From Takakia lepidozioides (lineage: Eukaryota; Streptophyta; Takakiopsida; Takakiales; Takakiaceae): 64,000 nucleotides of DNA. This document shows positions 40,487 to 52,500 of this stretch, in pieces (position 1 is the first letter of the stretch; each line of letters starts with the position of its first letter). The position numbers were made by a program, and so were the translations under genes. The stretch covers positions 52,780,042 through 52,844,041 of the forward strand of contig CM060734.1 in the NCBI GenBank assembly GCA_030704615.1, given 5' to 3'. The notes below the pieces were generated by a model. It was not told the DNA's origin. It searched no databases and was given only the letters and a program-made list of their open reading frames with translations.

Positions 40487-40497
40487 TCAACATATGA

Positions 40498-41220
40498 AGG
40501 AAGCTAGTTTGTTTGTTTTGTTTTGTAGCGTCCTTGAGATGTCCCTAACCGCAAGGCCAACGCTGTTGTTTGGTGCCGTTGGAAAGCCCTCGACAAGGAG
40601 GATGCACTGGCTTGGTCTCATGATTTTTGGACCCAAGATATGGAATTTTGAGTTCTCTGGGTAGTTGAAAATTCGTGAAAAATAGCAAAATGGGCATTCC
40701 TGGAGCAATGATTGGCCCTTCATGTGGGAGATTTGGAATTTGAAGTACTTTTGGTCGCTGGAAATTCGCAAAAACTAGCAAAGTGGATATATCAATATAT
40801 TAAGCCTCGACAGGGGAGATTGCAAAAATAGCATTTGAACCTGGACATATGAGACGCATTTTGATACATAGGCCATACTATGAATGTTCACCACCCCCAC
40901 TACTTGGGCTTAGATGGCAGTGGACACTTGGGCCTCTACATGGGAGATGCACTGGGATACATAGAAGATTGCACATTGGGCTTAGATGGGCCTCGACATA
41001 TGAAACGCACATAGGAGATGTACGTCATTGGATAGATAGAAGATTGCACTTGGGCTTAGACGACAGTGGATACTTGGGCCTCTACATGGGAGATGCACTT
41101 CGATACATAAAATATTGCACTTGGACTTAGATGGGCCTTAGGAGACGTATATGAGAGATGCCATTGGATACATAGGAGATTGCACTTGGGCTTAGATGAC
41201 ACACTTGGGCTAACGGACCA
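40498..41220 (-). repeat. Second copy of the dispersed repeat, opposite orientation
   Basis: Reverse complement of modules at 13688-15070, including the gggctttccaa and gagaccaagcca segments (about 40570-40625) and the tandem cccaagtgcaat-type units (about 40890-41210). No coding. Confidence 0.7.
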
Positions 41221-42330
41221 GGCTACCCTAGTTTCTACTGAAAAAACAAAAGATTGTAGTAACATGGGATTCAAGTTACTAGTTTCCAACATTGATGGAT
41301 TTTTTTCTCTTTTTTTTTGTATACCAAAACAGGGGAAGAAGCCCCCTCCGGAAACTTTGATGGATCCGGAGAGTAAGAATTGAGGTTTTCGAAGGAGATA
41401 ATATATCAGTGTTGAATAGGTATGGACTCTTGAAATCAAGGTTGAGCCCAACTACGCCAATAAGAGGAAAACCATGGGAAGCCAAGGAAAGCGGAGAGTA
41501 GAAAGCCGGGGAAAACTTCGCGCCTCCTAGGGGAAGCACATTAAAAATGATAACCAGCACTTTGTCCGAATGTTGTGAAAGATCGCGGCCCTACCCAGTA
41601 ATGAGATGATTCAATTGCCCCTCTAATGCCCAAGAGCCAGGCAGGGTCCTCGGCGGCATAGGACATAACCAGGTGACTCAGAAACAACGCAAAAATGATA
41701 GAAGGGGGCTTAATACCTAACGGAGTCCATGACGCCGCACAGAGGGGGAACGACAACAGAGCATAGCCTGCCATTGGCTTCGATGGTTCAGATCAGCACA
41801 GCGCTAAGTTTTTCAACATGTAAAGAACCTCATGATCCATTTTTTCCTTTGTAGTTTGAGTACGCTTATCTAGACAAATTTTAGGGTAAGTACCTTATAT
41901 TTTGGGGAGTACGTCATATATTTGGGTGTAATGTACTCCTCCAAATATAACGTACTCCGTTAAAGCTGGGATGATGTAATCACCCATAAGCCCATTCTCC
42001 ATTCCTTTGCAGCTCACCATGGTTTATATCCTTCACAGGCTCCTGGCCTCGAACCACGGAATGGCCTCGTGTCGTGGCTTTACCCTACACATAACGAAGC
42101 TCTGTTGGTTTCTCTTTATATATATGGGTTCATAACCTGCTTCTTTGCCACTAGTTACGGGGCGTTGACCACATGCCTTATGCACTGTCAAAGAAGGCTG
42201 GAAAGTGGAAGGCATGGTCCACTTACTGCAATGACTTCCTCTCTCACGGCAAAACACAACCTGGGCCTTCTCTCTACTGACACTGATAATTTCATGAGAA
42301 CCAAGGTGGTGTCAATTGGTTGATGAAGGA
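41221..42330. other. No gene recognised
   Basis: About 1.1 kb of unremarkable composition. Nothing supported. Confidence 0.4.
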
Positions 42331-42665
42331 TGAAAAGATGACTGTAGCATCCCCAGCACATGGGGTCGTAGTTGCGGCAGCCCCAGTGTCGAGCGTCCCC
42401 AGCGACGCCCGCCATCGCAAGATGCGACACCAGGGGGTCACAATGCCAAAAAAAAAAAAAAAAAAAACCTTGCGACCCTCCGGAGTCGCAAAAGCGTAGC
42501 TGGAGACGCCCAACGTTGCGATGCCGGGGGGTCGCAAAGGCGTTGCCACGGGGTTTCTTTTATTTATTTTTTCTTTTTGGGCCTTGCGACCCCCCAACAT
42601 CGCAAAAAAATGTCGCTAGGGCACTCCGCGCTGGGGCACCTGACAGTGCGACGTCGGCCCCATCC
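42331..42665. repeat. GC-rich gcgac/gtcgc cryptically simple block, second copy type
   Basis: Dense gcgacccc, gtcgcaa and ccccagc motifs interrupted by a poly(A) run (about 42449-42467) and a T-rich stretch (about 42555-42577). Composition and motif set match the block at 4908-5781, but the two do not align as simple copies by eye. Confidence 0.55.
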
Positions 42666-43227
42666 ATGTCAATCTCACTGACCCCTGTTTTCAGATCTAC
42701 TGCAAAATTTTACAGGTGAGAGTAAGAAATAGCAGTGAGGAAAAAAATTGCACCTCTGATTGTAATCTAGCTGGTCTGGCGTTTTCATCATCTCTGTTTG
42801 GGTTGAGAGCATTAGGGTAGTTGGTTGGTATTACTCCCACAATTTCTCCAATTTCAGCAATAGAGCCCACAGAAGAACAAATCTGACCATCACATGCCTG
42901 TCCTCTAAATGCCTAAGGGAAAGAAAAGAAATATGACAAGACTTCGCAACATGAGTAGAAAAAGAAAGTCTATCTGCCTAATAACCCCATGGTCTAGAGC
43001 CAGGATAAGAAATGAAGGCCCAACACACAAGTATCATGGACTACTCTTAACGCCTAGATTCCAACCACCAAACAATCATATCCACATTGAGCATCTTGTG
43101 AACAGCTTTCCACCCCCAATCCAAAGGTCTATGCCAATGGTTCATTCCTGCAACACCCAAGCTCTATTCGAGCTGTAACAGGGCTGCCCAATCACATAAT
43201 CAGCTATCGTAGTGAAGGCCTTCACGT
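42666..43227. other. No gene recognised
   Basis: Nothing supported apart from short chance open frames. Confidence 0.4.
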
Positions 43228-43520
43228 TCATATCCAAAGACAAGCAGGTGGCCTGTACCTCCAGCAAATTTCGAACTTGTTCGATGTACCACCCCTCGCT
43301 TCTAGACCGAGCGCGTGATTTATAGAGATCTTCAAGAATTCCCTATTAATGTTTACGTCGTAAACAGCGTACTGCACCTGCTGAGAAAGGGTGCCTTGCA
43401 GTTCAGAGATCAAGAGCCGATGCTGAGAAGTTAACTCTCTCTCTCTGCCGCCCGCTCATGATCCAGAACCTCAATTCTCCTAAGCAAGACCCCAATCAAC
43501 TCCATGGTTTCGGACATAGC
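43228..43520 (-). pseudogene. Remnant of an unknown coiled-coil gene family (copy 1)
   Basis: Minus-strand translation contains I-S-E-L-Q-G-T-L-S-Q-Q, then Y-A-V-Y-D-V-N and R-E-F-L-K-I-S-I, preceded in another frame by a charged segment with R-R-I-E-V-L-D-H-E-R-A. The same order of blocks occurs on the plus strand at 53330-53724. Both copies have frame breaks. No known family comes to mind. Confidence 0.5.
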
Positions 43521-44030
43521 GAGTAAGTGCAAGGACTCTCAAACTATTTCTCTCTCTCGTGATTCTCTTGTCTCAATAACCTCATACCTCTACATATCCT
43601 CCCGAGTCCCTATCAAGAAATCGAGGGTTTGGGACCTAGCATTGCGTGCGAGAGTGCGAGAGTAATGGTGGCAAGTGCAAGGATTCTCTCAAACGATTTG
43701 TCTCTCGTGATTCTCTTGAGTGGGCCTGTTGTAGGACAGTTTCTGATGGAGGTACATAGAGATGGTGACAGGCTGCGGACAGAGCGCTGGGGACATTGAG
43801 AATTGTGGGCGCGGGTGACCTTCTACAAAGGTATCCACACCTGGATGGGCTTGCACCCTCTGCAGCGTATATAGTAAGAGTACATCCTCAAATATGCAGG
43901 ATTCTCTTGCTTTAGGTATATCTCTGACCAACCCCTTTTCATGTATTACTGCCTTCTTTTGGTCATAAGCATATCCCATGTTGTGTTTCTGTGTATACAT
44001 CACAGTTTGCTGTCTCTCTGTTTTTGGCAG

Positions 44031-44132
44031 ATGCATTATCGAGGTTTTGTCGACCCGGAAGATCTTAACCACAAATCTGGCAAGAGGGAATTCAACAAAG
44101 TGTCTGGCTACGCAGATAGCAAGCTTGCTCAG
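44031..44132 (+). pseudogene. Orphan exon of a short-chain dehydrogenase/reductase
   Basis: Exactly 34 codons between a good acceptor (tgtttttggcag) and donor (ag|gtcaat). It encodes M-H-Y-R-G-F-V-D..G-Y-A-D-S-K-L-A-Q. Y-A-D-S-K is the catalytic Y-x-x-x-K of the SDR family, and the flanking words resemble retinol-dehydrogenase/DHRSX-type SDRs. No nucleotide-binding exon (T-G-x3-G-x-G) or other SDR exon is visible nearby, so this is probably a captured or left-over fragment. Confidence 0.6.
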
Positions 44133-45237
44133 GTCAATCTCATCTTATTGAAGCTGGAGGTTGAATGAGTTCCAGTCTTACCTGCTTTAGAGGAAGCTGC
44201 ACTCTTGATCCATGCTTATGAGCATGTTGCTTCACCTTCAGTCCTCATTATCCTGTTAGGTAGCTGCTTTGTGAAGCCCTCCCACTTGTCGGCATCTGAC
44301 AAGAATGATGGTCACGGTTTACACTTTTACTTGCCTTTCTAGTACACATTTTAAGTCAGGGGAATAGGTTTTTTCTTCTGTAGCTTATGGAACTAGTAAA
44401 CCCTTGTGTGATAGCACCTACCCTTTTCATGATATGGAGGTGTTCAGGCTAGTTGATGCTCCACATCCCTTTAGTGGAAGCCCAACACTTGGATTCGCAG
44501 GATGGCAGCCGGGAACTTGCCAATACATCTCAGCTTCCATTTTTAACATGCACCAAACTACCTACTTCAGAGCACCCAAGTCTGTTACAATCAGAAAGTG
44601 GTCTTATTTGATTGATTGCAATCGCATCCAGAAGACAATATGTCACATATTAAAATAATAACTATACTTGTTGTTACTCTTGATGACGGGCAATAATGCT
44701 GAAGATAAATTGCTCTAGTCGCCGTCGATTGCGTGTTGGAAATTGCTCCACTTGGCAGCCATCCTGCTACAAGCTGGGATGTGGCAAGCTGCATTGCTTC
44801 ATGTCGATAAACTAGGTTTTACAGTGCTACTAAATTGACCAGCCAACATAGCTGTCCTATTTGCCATGACCCTAGAAAATCCCATAATGCCTTCCCATAA
44901 TGAGTACAAACTTGAGAAAAACATCTCACCATGAAAAATGAAAACATGGGAACAGGGCGAACTGATTGAATTGAGCCAGATCCTGAAAGAGTCCAACAAT
45001 CCATCACAATTTCCTTAGAGGAGGAAGGAGACCAGGAGACAGATGTCTTGATTCCACATTAAATTACAGAAACTCCAGTGTTATTGAACAACACTCGGAC
45101 AATGAACATTTTTAAGACAAACGACACTTTGGAGGAGGTTTCCATGCAACACGTACATTGCAAGGTACCAATACTACACCTAACAAAATTAACCCCTAGC
45201 GAAATCAAGCAGGAAAGTCAAGAAGGGAGGCACATAC
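44133..45237. other. No gene recognised
   Basis: Between the orphan SDR exon and a minus-strand exon-like segment. Nothing supported. Confidence 0.4.
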
Positions 45238-45324
45238 TGTAAGATCATCATACTCGTCACGCACATTGTGCTTCACAAATTGGATGCCCGTCATTTGGTC
45301 TACTGCACACTTTTCCCCACATCT
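45238..45324 (-). other. Exon-like segment, unidentified protein
   Basis: A 29-codon open segment (R-C-G-E-K-C-A-V-D-Q-M-T-G..H-N-V-R-D-E-Y-D-D-L-T) with acceptor ..cattgcag and donor a|gtatgtg, phase 0 at both ends. It looks like a real exon. I cannot name the protein. It shares strand with the exon-like segments at 48602-48735 and 49104-49207 and could come from the same lost gene. Confidence 0.4.
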
Positions 45325-46778
45325 CTGCAATGAAAGAATTATATCCTCATCTAGCACACATTGCAATTGAATTGAACACAGACCATCCATCATAATTAAC
45401 AAACCTGAATACACTACACATTGTCAACCATCGTAATCAATAGATTGCTGAAGGTCAAATTCAAGCTCAAGCTATGCAGAAAGTCCAATGGAGAGAGACC
45501 CGTTTACAAAGCTTGCTGTACTGCGGCAGGATGTATTTGCAGGCCCCACAGGATGGATTGTAGAAGTCCACAACCTGTCACATGTCCCCTTTCAAAACAT
45601 CAGTGACGACTAAATGTGTCAAAATCTAGTTTGCAGTAAAATGACATCAGGTGCTGAATCTCATCAATCCAGAGCATATTCCTAAGCCATCTGAACATAA
45701 CACCATTTAATCCCCAATCCAAATTTTACTGTGCAATGAGAGTATGAAACTCCACTAATTTTGGGGTACTAACATTTCTCAAAAGACAATTGTTGTGTAT
45801 AAAGTATCTTCACTTATGGCCCAAAGCATTTCTTTTGACACACTCTCTGGCTTTATGTAACTGACATGCCACTTGCTCCTGAAGACCAGCTGATTCCAAT
45901 GTCAGGTTTCATCTACCCTACATCAACAGTCCAATCAGTGAACTAGTGTAGTGTTCTCTAGCCTGAGGTGTTTGAATACTGCAAGAATAGGTGTTTTATG
46001 GTGCAGCATAAACTGATTCCATCAAGCCATTTGGGTACATTGGTCCAACAAAACAAAGTAATGTTGCCAGGTTGGCCCATGGTGAGAAGACAGCTGTTAT
46101 ATAAAGAGAGCCACTGTGGGTTTGCCAAGTTATCTGGCAATGTTCAGAGGTGTACTTCACAATCCTCATCGATGGCAATGGTTGGATGTGACTGATTAAT
46201 AGAAAATCAGTCCAGAATTTTAATGAAACCATCTCCCTGAAACACACCCATCATACTCGACAGAGCCACAAACAATACTTGATGCTCAGTGGGAAATAGC
46301 AGGCTTCAACAGCCTCACCCAGTTGCTATTTATGTACACCAAGAAAGATAGGACAAGCCTAAATGACGATAAAAAATAACAGCCTTGCACAGTTCTAGCA
46401 TGTAAACCAATGCATGAGGAAATAGTATAGAAAACCTTGAGAAGTGCAGATTGAAGTGCTTCTCCTCTTACCCCACATGTTGTTGGCATGGAAAGGTGTA
46501 AGGGAAGAGATCATGCCCTTTAAAGAGCCACCAACTCCGGCCTTTTAATGAAATCAACTTGACATTTGGTAGCATCTTCTAGAAACCCTCCGAATTGAGA
46601 GAGGTTGGCATGAGGAAGGCCAAACAATCACTGAAGCTCTCAAAGCCAGATCCCCAATTTCCAGAGATCTGTATCTTGATGCCATCTCATCATTTGATCA
46701 AATGGAAAAAATGTGGGGATGGACATGGGGACAGACAAGTGGATAAAAGGCAAAACTAGACTTGAGAGAATGTACTCG
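45325..46778. other. No gene recognised
   Basis: About 1.45 kb with only short open frames. Nothing supported. Confidence 0.4.
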
Positions 46779-46903
46779 TAGCCTTGTGGCCATTGACCCT
46801 GTGCCCAGTTTGAGCGGAACAAACTAGACTAGAGATTGTACTCATAAGACGTTGTTTGCCGTAGCCTTGTGGCCATTGACCCTGCGCCCAGTTTGAGCGG
46901 GAA
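46779..46903. repeat. Short 83-bp-period duplication
   Basis: A ~42-bp phrase beginning tagccttgtggccattgacc occurs at 46779 and again at 46862 with few differences. Confidence 0.75.
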
Positions 46904-47017
46904 CAAAAGGGACAGAACCTACCTCTGTCAGGGGCTGACGTTGGTAGTAAGACTTACCTTCATACATAGAATTAATCCGGGTTTTCCAGATATCCTCTAG
47001 AAATCCCTTCACACAAG
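46840..47017. repeat. Direct repeat flanking the LINE fragment, left copy
   Basis: From actcataagacgtt to cccttcacacaag. A diverged copy (roughly three bases in four the same) is at 48362-48525 in the same orientation. On the minus strand both can be read V-K-x-x-L-E-x-I-W followed by a gtaagt donor-like site. Confidence 0.65.
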
Positions 47018-47056
47018 CATCAATCTGCTGTGTGTGATTTGCCCAAAAACTAGGCC

Positions 47057-48334
47057 TCAGGAGGGCCTGGGCTTTTGGCTCAGCCTCGAGACTTTCAAAG
47101 TTGATAGATTTGAAGAGAGCGTTTGGTGAGAGAACCCCGGACAGTGTATCAGAAAATGAATACTGTCTTCAGATTGCCCACACAACGGGCAATTGCACTC
47201 TCCCTTTCCTCTCCGCTTCTGTTTGCTGTTCAAAGGTAGGCTTCCTGCCCTGAGTTTAAATTTCAGTCTAGTGCTGAGAGTGGGTAGACCCTTGAGGTCA
47301 TCCAAGATGTCCTCCCCCATGTCACTGACTGGAAACAAGTTCAACTTCATTTTCATCAGACAATCTCATGGCAACAGACATGGCTTTGGACACTACAGCC
47401 TCTAAGTCAGATTTATCCAGCAGGGTCAAGACTTGCGGATCCAGGTCCAAGTCCTTGAGAATCTCTTCTGCTCTCTTCTGCCAGGACTTAGCCTGTTTGA
47501 CAGGGCGGTCCTGTTTCCAAGATATAGAGTCGATTAACTTAGGCTATCTGGTGTTGGACATATGTTGCAGCTGACCCCACCATCTGACCTTGAATTCATC
47601 TCGTCGGGAGCTTAAGGACGGAATGCCAAACTCACCCCGAACAGCCACATTGGCTGTTTTGGAGCATGCTGACATACACTCCTTAAGCACCCCCACTTGA
47701 ATGGATTCTAGACTTAGCCTGGTTGCTGACCCCTCTGCAGTGGAAAAATTTAGTGAGCCCCAGAGCTTTGCCCTTGCCAGTTTGAACAACTTTCCGGATA
47801 TGTGCATCCCAATTGCAATTGGAGGAAAACTCAACGCCCAGGTAAGTGTAGGAAGGGAGGACCGGGATCTCTTGGCTACCCCACTGCCACTTAAGATCAC
47901 TTCCTCCCTCTCCTCTGTCGTTGAATGCTACCACTGCACATTTGCTGACATTAGCCTCTAGCCCCCAAAGATCAAAGTATCTCTTCGCGCAATCAATCAA
48001 CTCCTGGAGATTGGTTGGAGTCTCCCCTATGCCTGCAAAGTCATCCGCAAACATAAGGGCTGGTATGGTGGTATCACCCACCCCTTAACCCAAATCCCTC
48101 ACTTTCCACATCCTCGAGGAGTTGATTGATGAAAACATTGAAGAGCAGAGGGGAGACAGTACATCCTTGAGCTACACCTTGGTCTATGTCAAAAAAGTTG
48201 GACTTCTGTCCGTTAACAGTGACACAGCTTTTGGTGTGAGCATACAAGTTGTGGACAACTCTCCACATCTTTCCCTTGATCCCACAAGACCAGAGGCGGA
48301 ACCATAGGCCATCTCTCCACACTGTGTCATAAGC
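47057..48334 (-). pseudogene. 5'-truncated LINE (non-LTR retrotransposon) reverse transcriptase
   Basis: Minus-strand pieces in changing frames. A-Y-D-T-V-W-R-D-G-L-W (palm motif A with the first catalytic Asp, 48334); Q-G-V-A-Q-G-C-T-V-S-P-L-L-F (~48180); L-M-F-A-D-D-F (catalytic D-D, ~48050); T-Y-L-G-V-E-F (~47835); T-A-N-V-A-V-R-G-E (~47645); and a zinc-knuckle-like C-x-C-P-L-C-G..H-F-L-I-H-C near 47180. Frame breaks occur near 48078 and 47700. The RT fingers and endonuclease are missing, which is the usual 5' truncation. The wording is unlike plant L1 elements and closer to LINE types known mainly from animals and algae, so its clade deserves a check. Confidence 0.8.
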
Positions 48335-48361
48335 CTAGAGAGAGAGCAAGAGAGAGAATAT

Positions 48362-48525
48362 ACTCATAAGACGTTTGATGTAGCCTTGTGGCCATCAATA
48401 ATCTGTCCTGGGTTTGACAGAACAGACACTACCTTTGTGGGGCTCACTCCAGTAGTGAAACTTACCGTGATATAAATAATTGGTTTGGCCATTCCAGATT
48501 TCCTCTAGATTTTCTTTCACACAAG
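48362..48525. repeat. Direct repeat flanking the LINE fragment, right copy
   Basis: Diverged copy of 46840-47017. Confidence 0.65.
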
Positions 48526-48601
48526 AGAGAGAGGCACAGGAAAATCTACAGGAGAGGTGACAGAGATAGGAGAGCCAGGCAGGAAGAAAGAAAACACATA
48601 C

Positions 48602-48735
48602 CAGCTCATTTGTGGATTCAGCCTCCTCTCAAACTCTGCAAGAGTCCTTACTTCACGCACACAATCAATTGGGCATGTAACTTCAGCCTCTGCCTCCCGG
48701 GCCTCTGCCTCCTGAACCAACACGCACTTCACTGC
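48602..48735 (-). other. Exon-like segment, unidentified protein
   Basis: 134 nt between a weak acceptor (catatgatag) and a good donor (ctg|gtatgtg). It encodes an E/A-rich start, then V-T-C-P-I-D-C-V-R-E-V-R-T-L and F-E-R-R-L-N-P-Q-M-S-W. The protein is not recognised. Same strand as the segment at 49104-49207. Confidence 0.4.
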
Positions 48736-49103
48736 CTATCATATGTTGTCACCACAAATAACACACAAGAGCCTCCATTTTCAAAGGACTTGGCCTTGGA
48801 CACTAGCTGCAAATCTGAAATGAAGGCCCATCCATCACATAGAAAGATATTGCAAACCTAATCAACTGAGATTGGCGAGAGGAATCAATTCACCTCGTTG
48901 GAAAACGGGAGAGTCATTGAACCCATTTTCTTTTGCCTTAGAATTACAAACAATTCAATCTACGATGATGACACAACCAACCATGTTAAACACGAAATCT
49001 CTCTAGGAGCAGACATATTGAAGCCAAACCCATCAGCAAAGAGCCAAAGAAAGGCCCTGATCTCCCTGCACTGATGAAAAGATACACAGTAAACTAGATT
49101 TAC

Positions 49104-49207
49104 CATCACCCTTGAGGTGATGTCTCCAAGCTCAAACTCCACTAGGTTATCCCAAAATTCTGAGCAAACACCATCTTTTGCTGGGCAGGGTCTGACTTCT
49201 CAGTTAT
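49104..49207 (-). pseudogene. Exon-like segment with one-base deletion
   Basis: Acceptor gtctttttag and donor atg|gtaaat bound 104 nt. Reading starts K-S-D-P-A-Q-Q-K-M-V-F-A-Q-N-F-G and continues D-N-L-V-E-F-E-L-G-D-I-T-S-R-V-M only if one base is missing at the GGG run (49151-49153 on the plus strand). With that base the exon would be exactly 35 codons. The protein is not recognised. Confidence 0.45.
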
Positions 49208-49558
49208 CTAAAAAGACATAGGTTTGAAGAACCCAGTTACTACTGTATTATCTAATGAAATCAACGAGAAGTTGGACAGAGTTCAGTTGCTGACATGATC
49301 ACCTGTGGAACTTCGGTTCAAGCTTCCCCAATCAATGACAGAGTCACCAACAGCTATACACAAATTCTAACATCCGAGCAGTGAAAAGTTCTGTCAAGGA
49401 ATTGCATGAACGTGATAGGATTCTTCGACAGACGAGTTTGACATGTGAAAAAGTTGAAACCAAAACAGACTTGCAAGATCTGATGAAAGAAGCACCTCCT
49501 GCTGCCACCACATCTCATCAAGGTGCCGACACCGGTCGATATGGATGCCTGCCCTCAC

Positions 49559-52500
49559 CACATTCCGGTGCTGTGCACAGCTTAGGACCTCAACCTCTGC
49601 ACAAAACTCTTTTGTCTCCCTGTGTACTTGCCAGCTTATGCTGCTTCACTGCCACATCCTGGCCATCTGGAAGAACCCCTCTGAACTGAGCCATATCCAC
49701 CCTCAGCCAGAAAGTTAGCCTCAGAAAAACCTCCAGTGGCAAGCTCTAGCTCAGCATAGCTGTATCTTCGAGGGGATTTTCCAAACACGGTTGCTTTGTG
49801 CTGACAAATTGAGCACAAGGGTGGGGCTCCTAGTGGAGTGTGCTGAGATAACATCATTGCCTTTCGCCGACTCGATGTACGGTCCAAATCACCTTGCTTG
49901 GGCCTTGCTGGCAGGGAGTCACCCCAGGATCCCGGTTCCCTTGTCTCCCCCACTGTACTTGTATCAACTATCTCCTGTAACCCTGTTAACCTCCTTAACC
50001 TGTCTTACCTCTGCACACAAGGACATAGGTAGAGAGTCTGATACTTGCAGTATAAGTTGAGGTGCAATGGGAGGATGGAGGATGCCATCTATGCCCACTT
50101 TGTGCAGAAGAATGTAAATTTAAAAACCCAGCATGCATGCATGGACAGTAACATAGTCCCCACATTGAAGCCACATTCAACAACTTCAGTCCTTGCATGC
50201 TACCAGCACACTGAAGTGTGATCCTTGCAACTCATGACAAACGAGTGGGTGGAGAGAGGTCCAGAGGACTTCTGGGACAGAAGAGAGCAAAAGCAAGACA
50301 CTGATAATATAGCTGAATATTCCAAACACATCAGGAGTCAAAGCTCTGTACCTCTTTCTGGCTTGAAAAGCTCGGCTAGGGATCCTCGTTGCAAAGGCAG
50401 TCCACAAATCTCAGAATTCAATTGGAGCACAGGTTGGAGGTTCGGCCCCAAACTCAGTTCCCTTCTGCTGACGGAGGGCCAGCTTTCAAATGACTGCCGC
50501 GTACTAGCATTGACTGATTTTGCAGGTGAATCCCTTCGAGAACTTCTCACTGGTGATTCCCTCCTGGAGCTTGCTCTGGATCCTGTTCTGGAGACTGTTT
50601 TGGAAGGTGGCGACAGTTGACCTGAAAACCCCATGGTCCTGTTCCCTGTTTGCGCCATCATTTCCAGCACAGATGCTCTCTATCAACGATGCTCTCTATC
50701 AAGTGTTAATGAACACAAGGATCTATGACCACAAGGGTACAGCAAACAACATCTTAAGAGTACATTTTATCAAGTGTTTCTGCACAGTTCTCAGGAAAGC
50801 CCACGGCGAAGTGCCATTTATGTATTACCTTTAATGATTCGACAAAGTAGCATATCTTTTTATTTGCTGTGGCCAATACAGCAGCACAAAATGATGAGAA
50901 AGTTCATGCACATATTTCAGGAAAGAATGTCTGCTGAGAGAGTAACACATGCATACCTGAAGGCTCAGGCCGATTTCCAATTGAGACTCAGCCCTTGCAT
51001 CAAAGAAGGACTTGCCAATTTTGGAATTGCAATTGCTTGCATGGGATCTTGGATCAGGTCTCAGTCCCGGCACAGGACTACCATCATCACTGTCCGATCA
51101 AATTTTGCATGCGATCCTCCTTTCTCCATAAGTTCTTCTGCTGTAGCCTCCAAGATGCCTCCCCTTACAATCATTCCTGAGGATCCATGATCCAATTGTG
51201 GATCAGAGGGAGAATACAGGCTCAGAGAGGGGAGTTACCAGGCTCAGAGCTGGAGTTGGAGGAGGTCCCAGGCTCAGACGGTGTAAAAGGGGTCTCGATG
51301 TCATCAGGGCTGCTTGAAGGAGTGGTCTGGTTTGAGCCTGACGAAAACCCCCGTGTACTTCCTGTGCTTGAAGCCCCATGAGCAGCATGAAGATTAAATC
51401 CCTTGGGAGGTGCCAAGCTTAGTCCCTCCAGCAGTCTTGATGATGTCTCACTTTCAGCCAGTACCCCCAAGGGTCCCCTGCGCTTGAGATTCAAACGTAG
51501 TACCTTGGGCTCCAATGGCGACAATGTTACAGTGCAGCAGCCCCATACAGTACTTCCCCTCTTTCTTCAAATGCCTGTAGATAAGATACCATCTGCCCCT
51601 CAGATTAAGAGCTGTAACTTAGACACTAGTATCCAACACATGCACAAGAATATAAACCCACTCCTGAACATGCTTCACCCCCTGAGGATGAAACTGTAAG
51701 CCTAGAGTAACTTATACCCCACCATAAATACACACTGACTGCAGATTCATTGATTACAAGATGACTGCTGACATAGATCCTAGTTCAGCTGTAGTGTTTG
51801 TTGTTGAGTGCAACAACAATGACTCTCTTTACAAGAAAGGAGAAAGCAGGGTATGATGGGCCCGGGGAAGAGACATCCTATAAGTATCAAGATATCTCTT
51901 ACAATTTAAAGGTGGCCAAAAAGAAGTGCTGAGATCTGATCTAAGGTTAGAGGGGTTTTTTGGGCTGGGGGAAGAGAGAACCATTGACTATATTGACTCT
52001 TATGTATATAGATGCAAGTGTTCAGAACCTGCCTGTCAAGAATAACCCAGCTTCCACCAAGCTTCTTTGCCTCCACAGCTGTTGCTTCCCGTCCCTTTGC
52101 TTCAATTATCTTCACCCTGATGGTAATCTGCCACCCACTAACAAATCAGAATGCTCGCTAATTAATGCCTTTCAAATCATACCAACAATTCCAACTATGC
52201 TTGGAAGCGGCCTCTTGCAGAAGAGTCAGATTTGGACATGAACCTAACTGCTATTGTGTGACTATATCTCAACAATATTTTTAAGAACCCAACACTTAAC
52301 TGTTGGATGCCTTTCCACAGAATAAAGCTCTATTTGAAGTAAACTTCAGCGAATTCCACTCTCTTACACAGCACGCACACTTAAGACACAGAGGTAGTAA
52401 CCACGACAGGCGCATGAACCTGTCAAATAATGGCAATCAAATAATGGCAATCGGAACCAAACACTTTCTTCTTGAAAAATAGAAGCATTTTAATGAAGAC

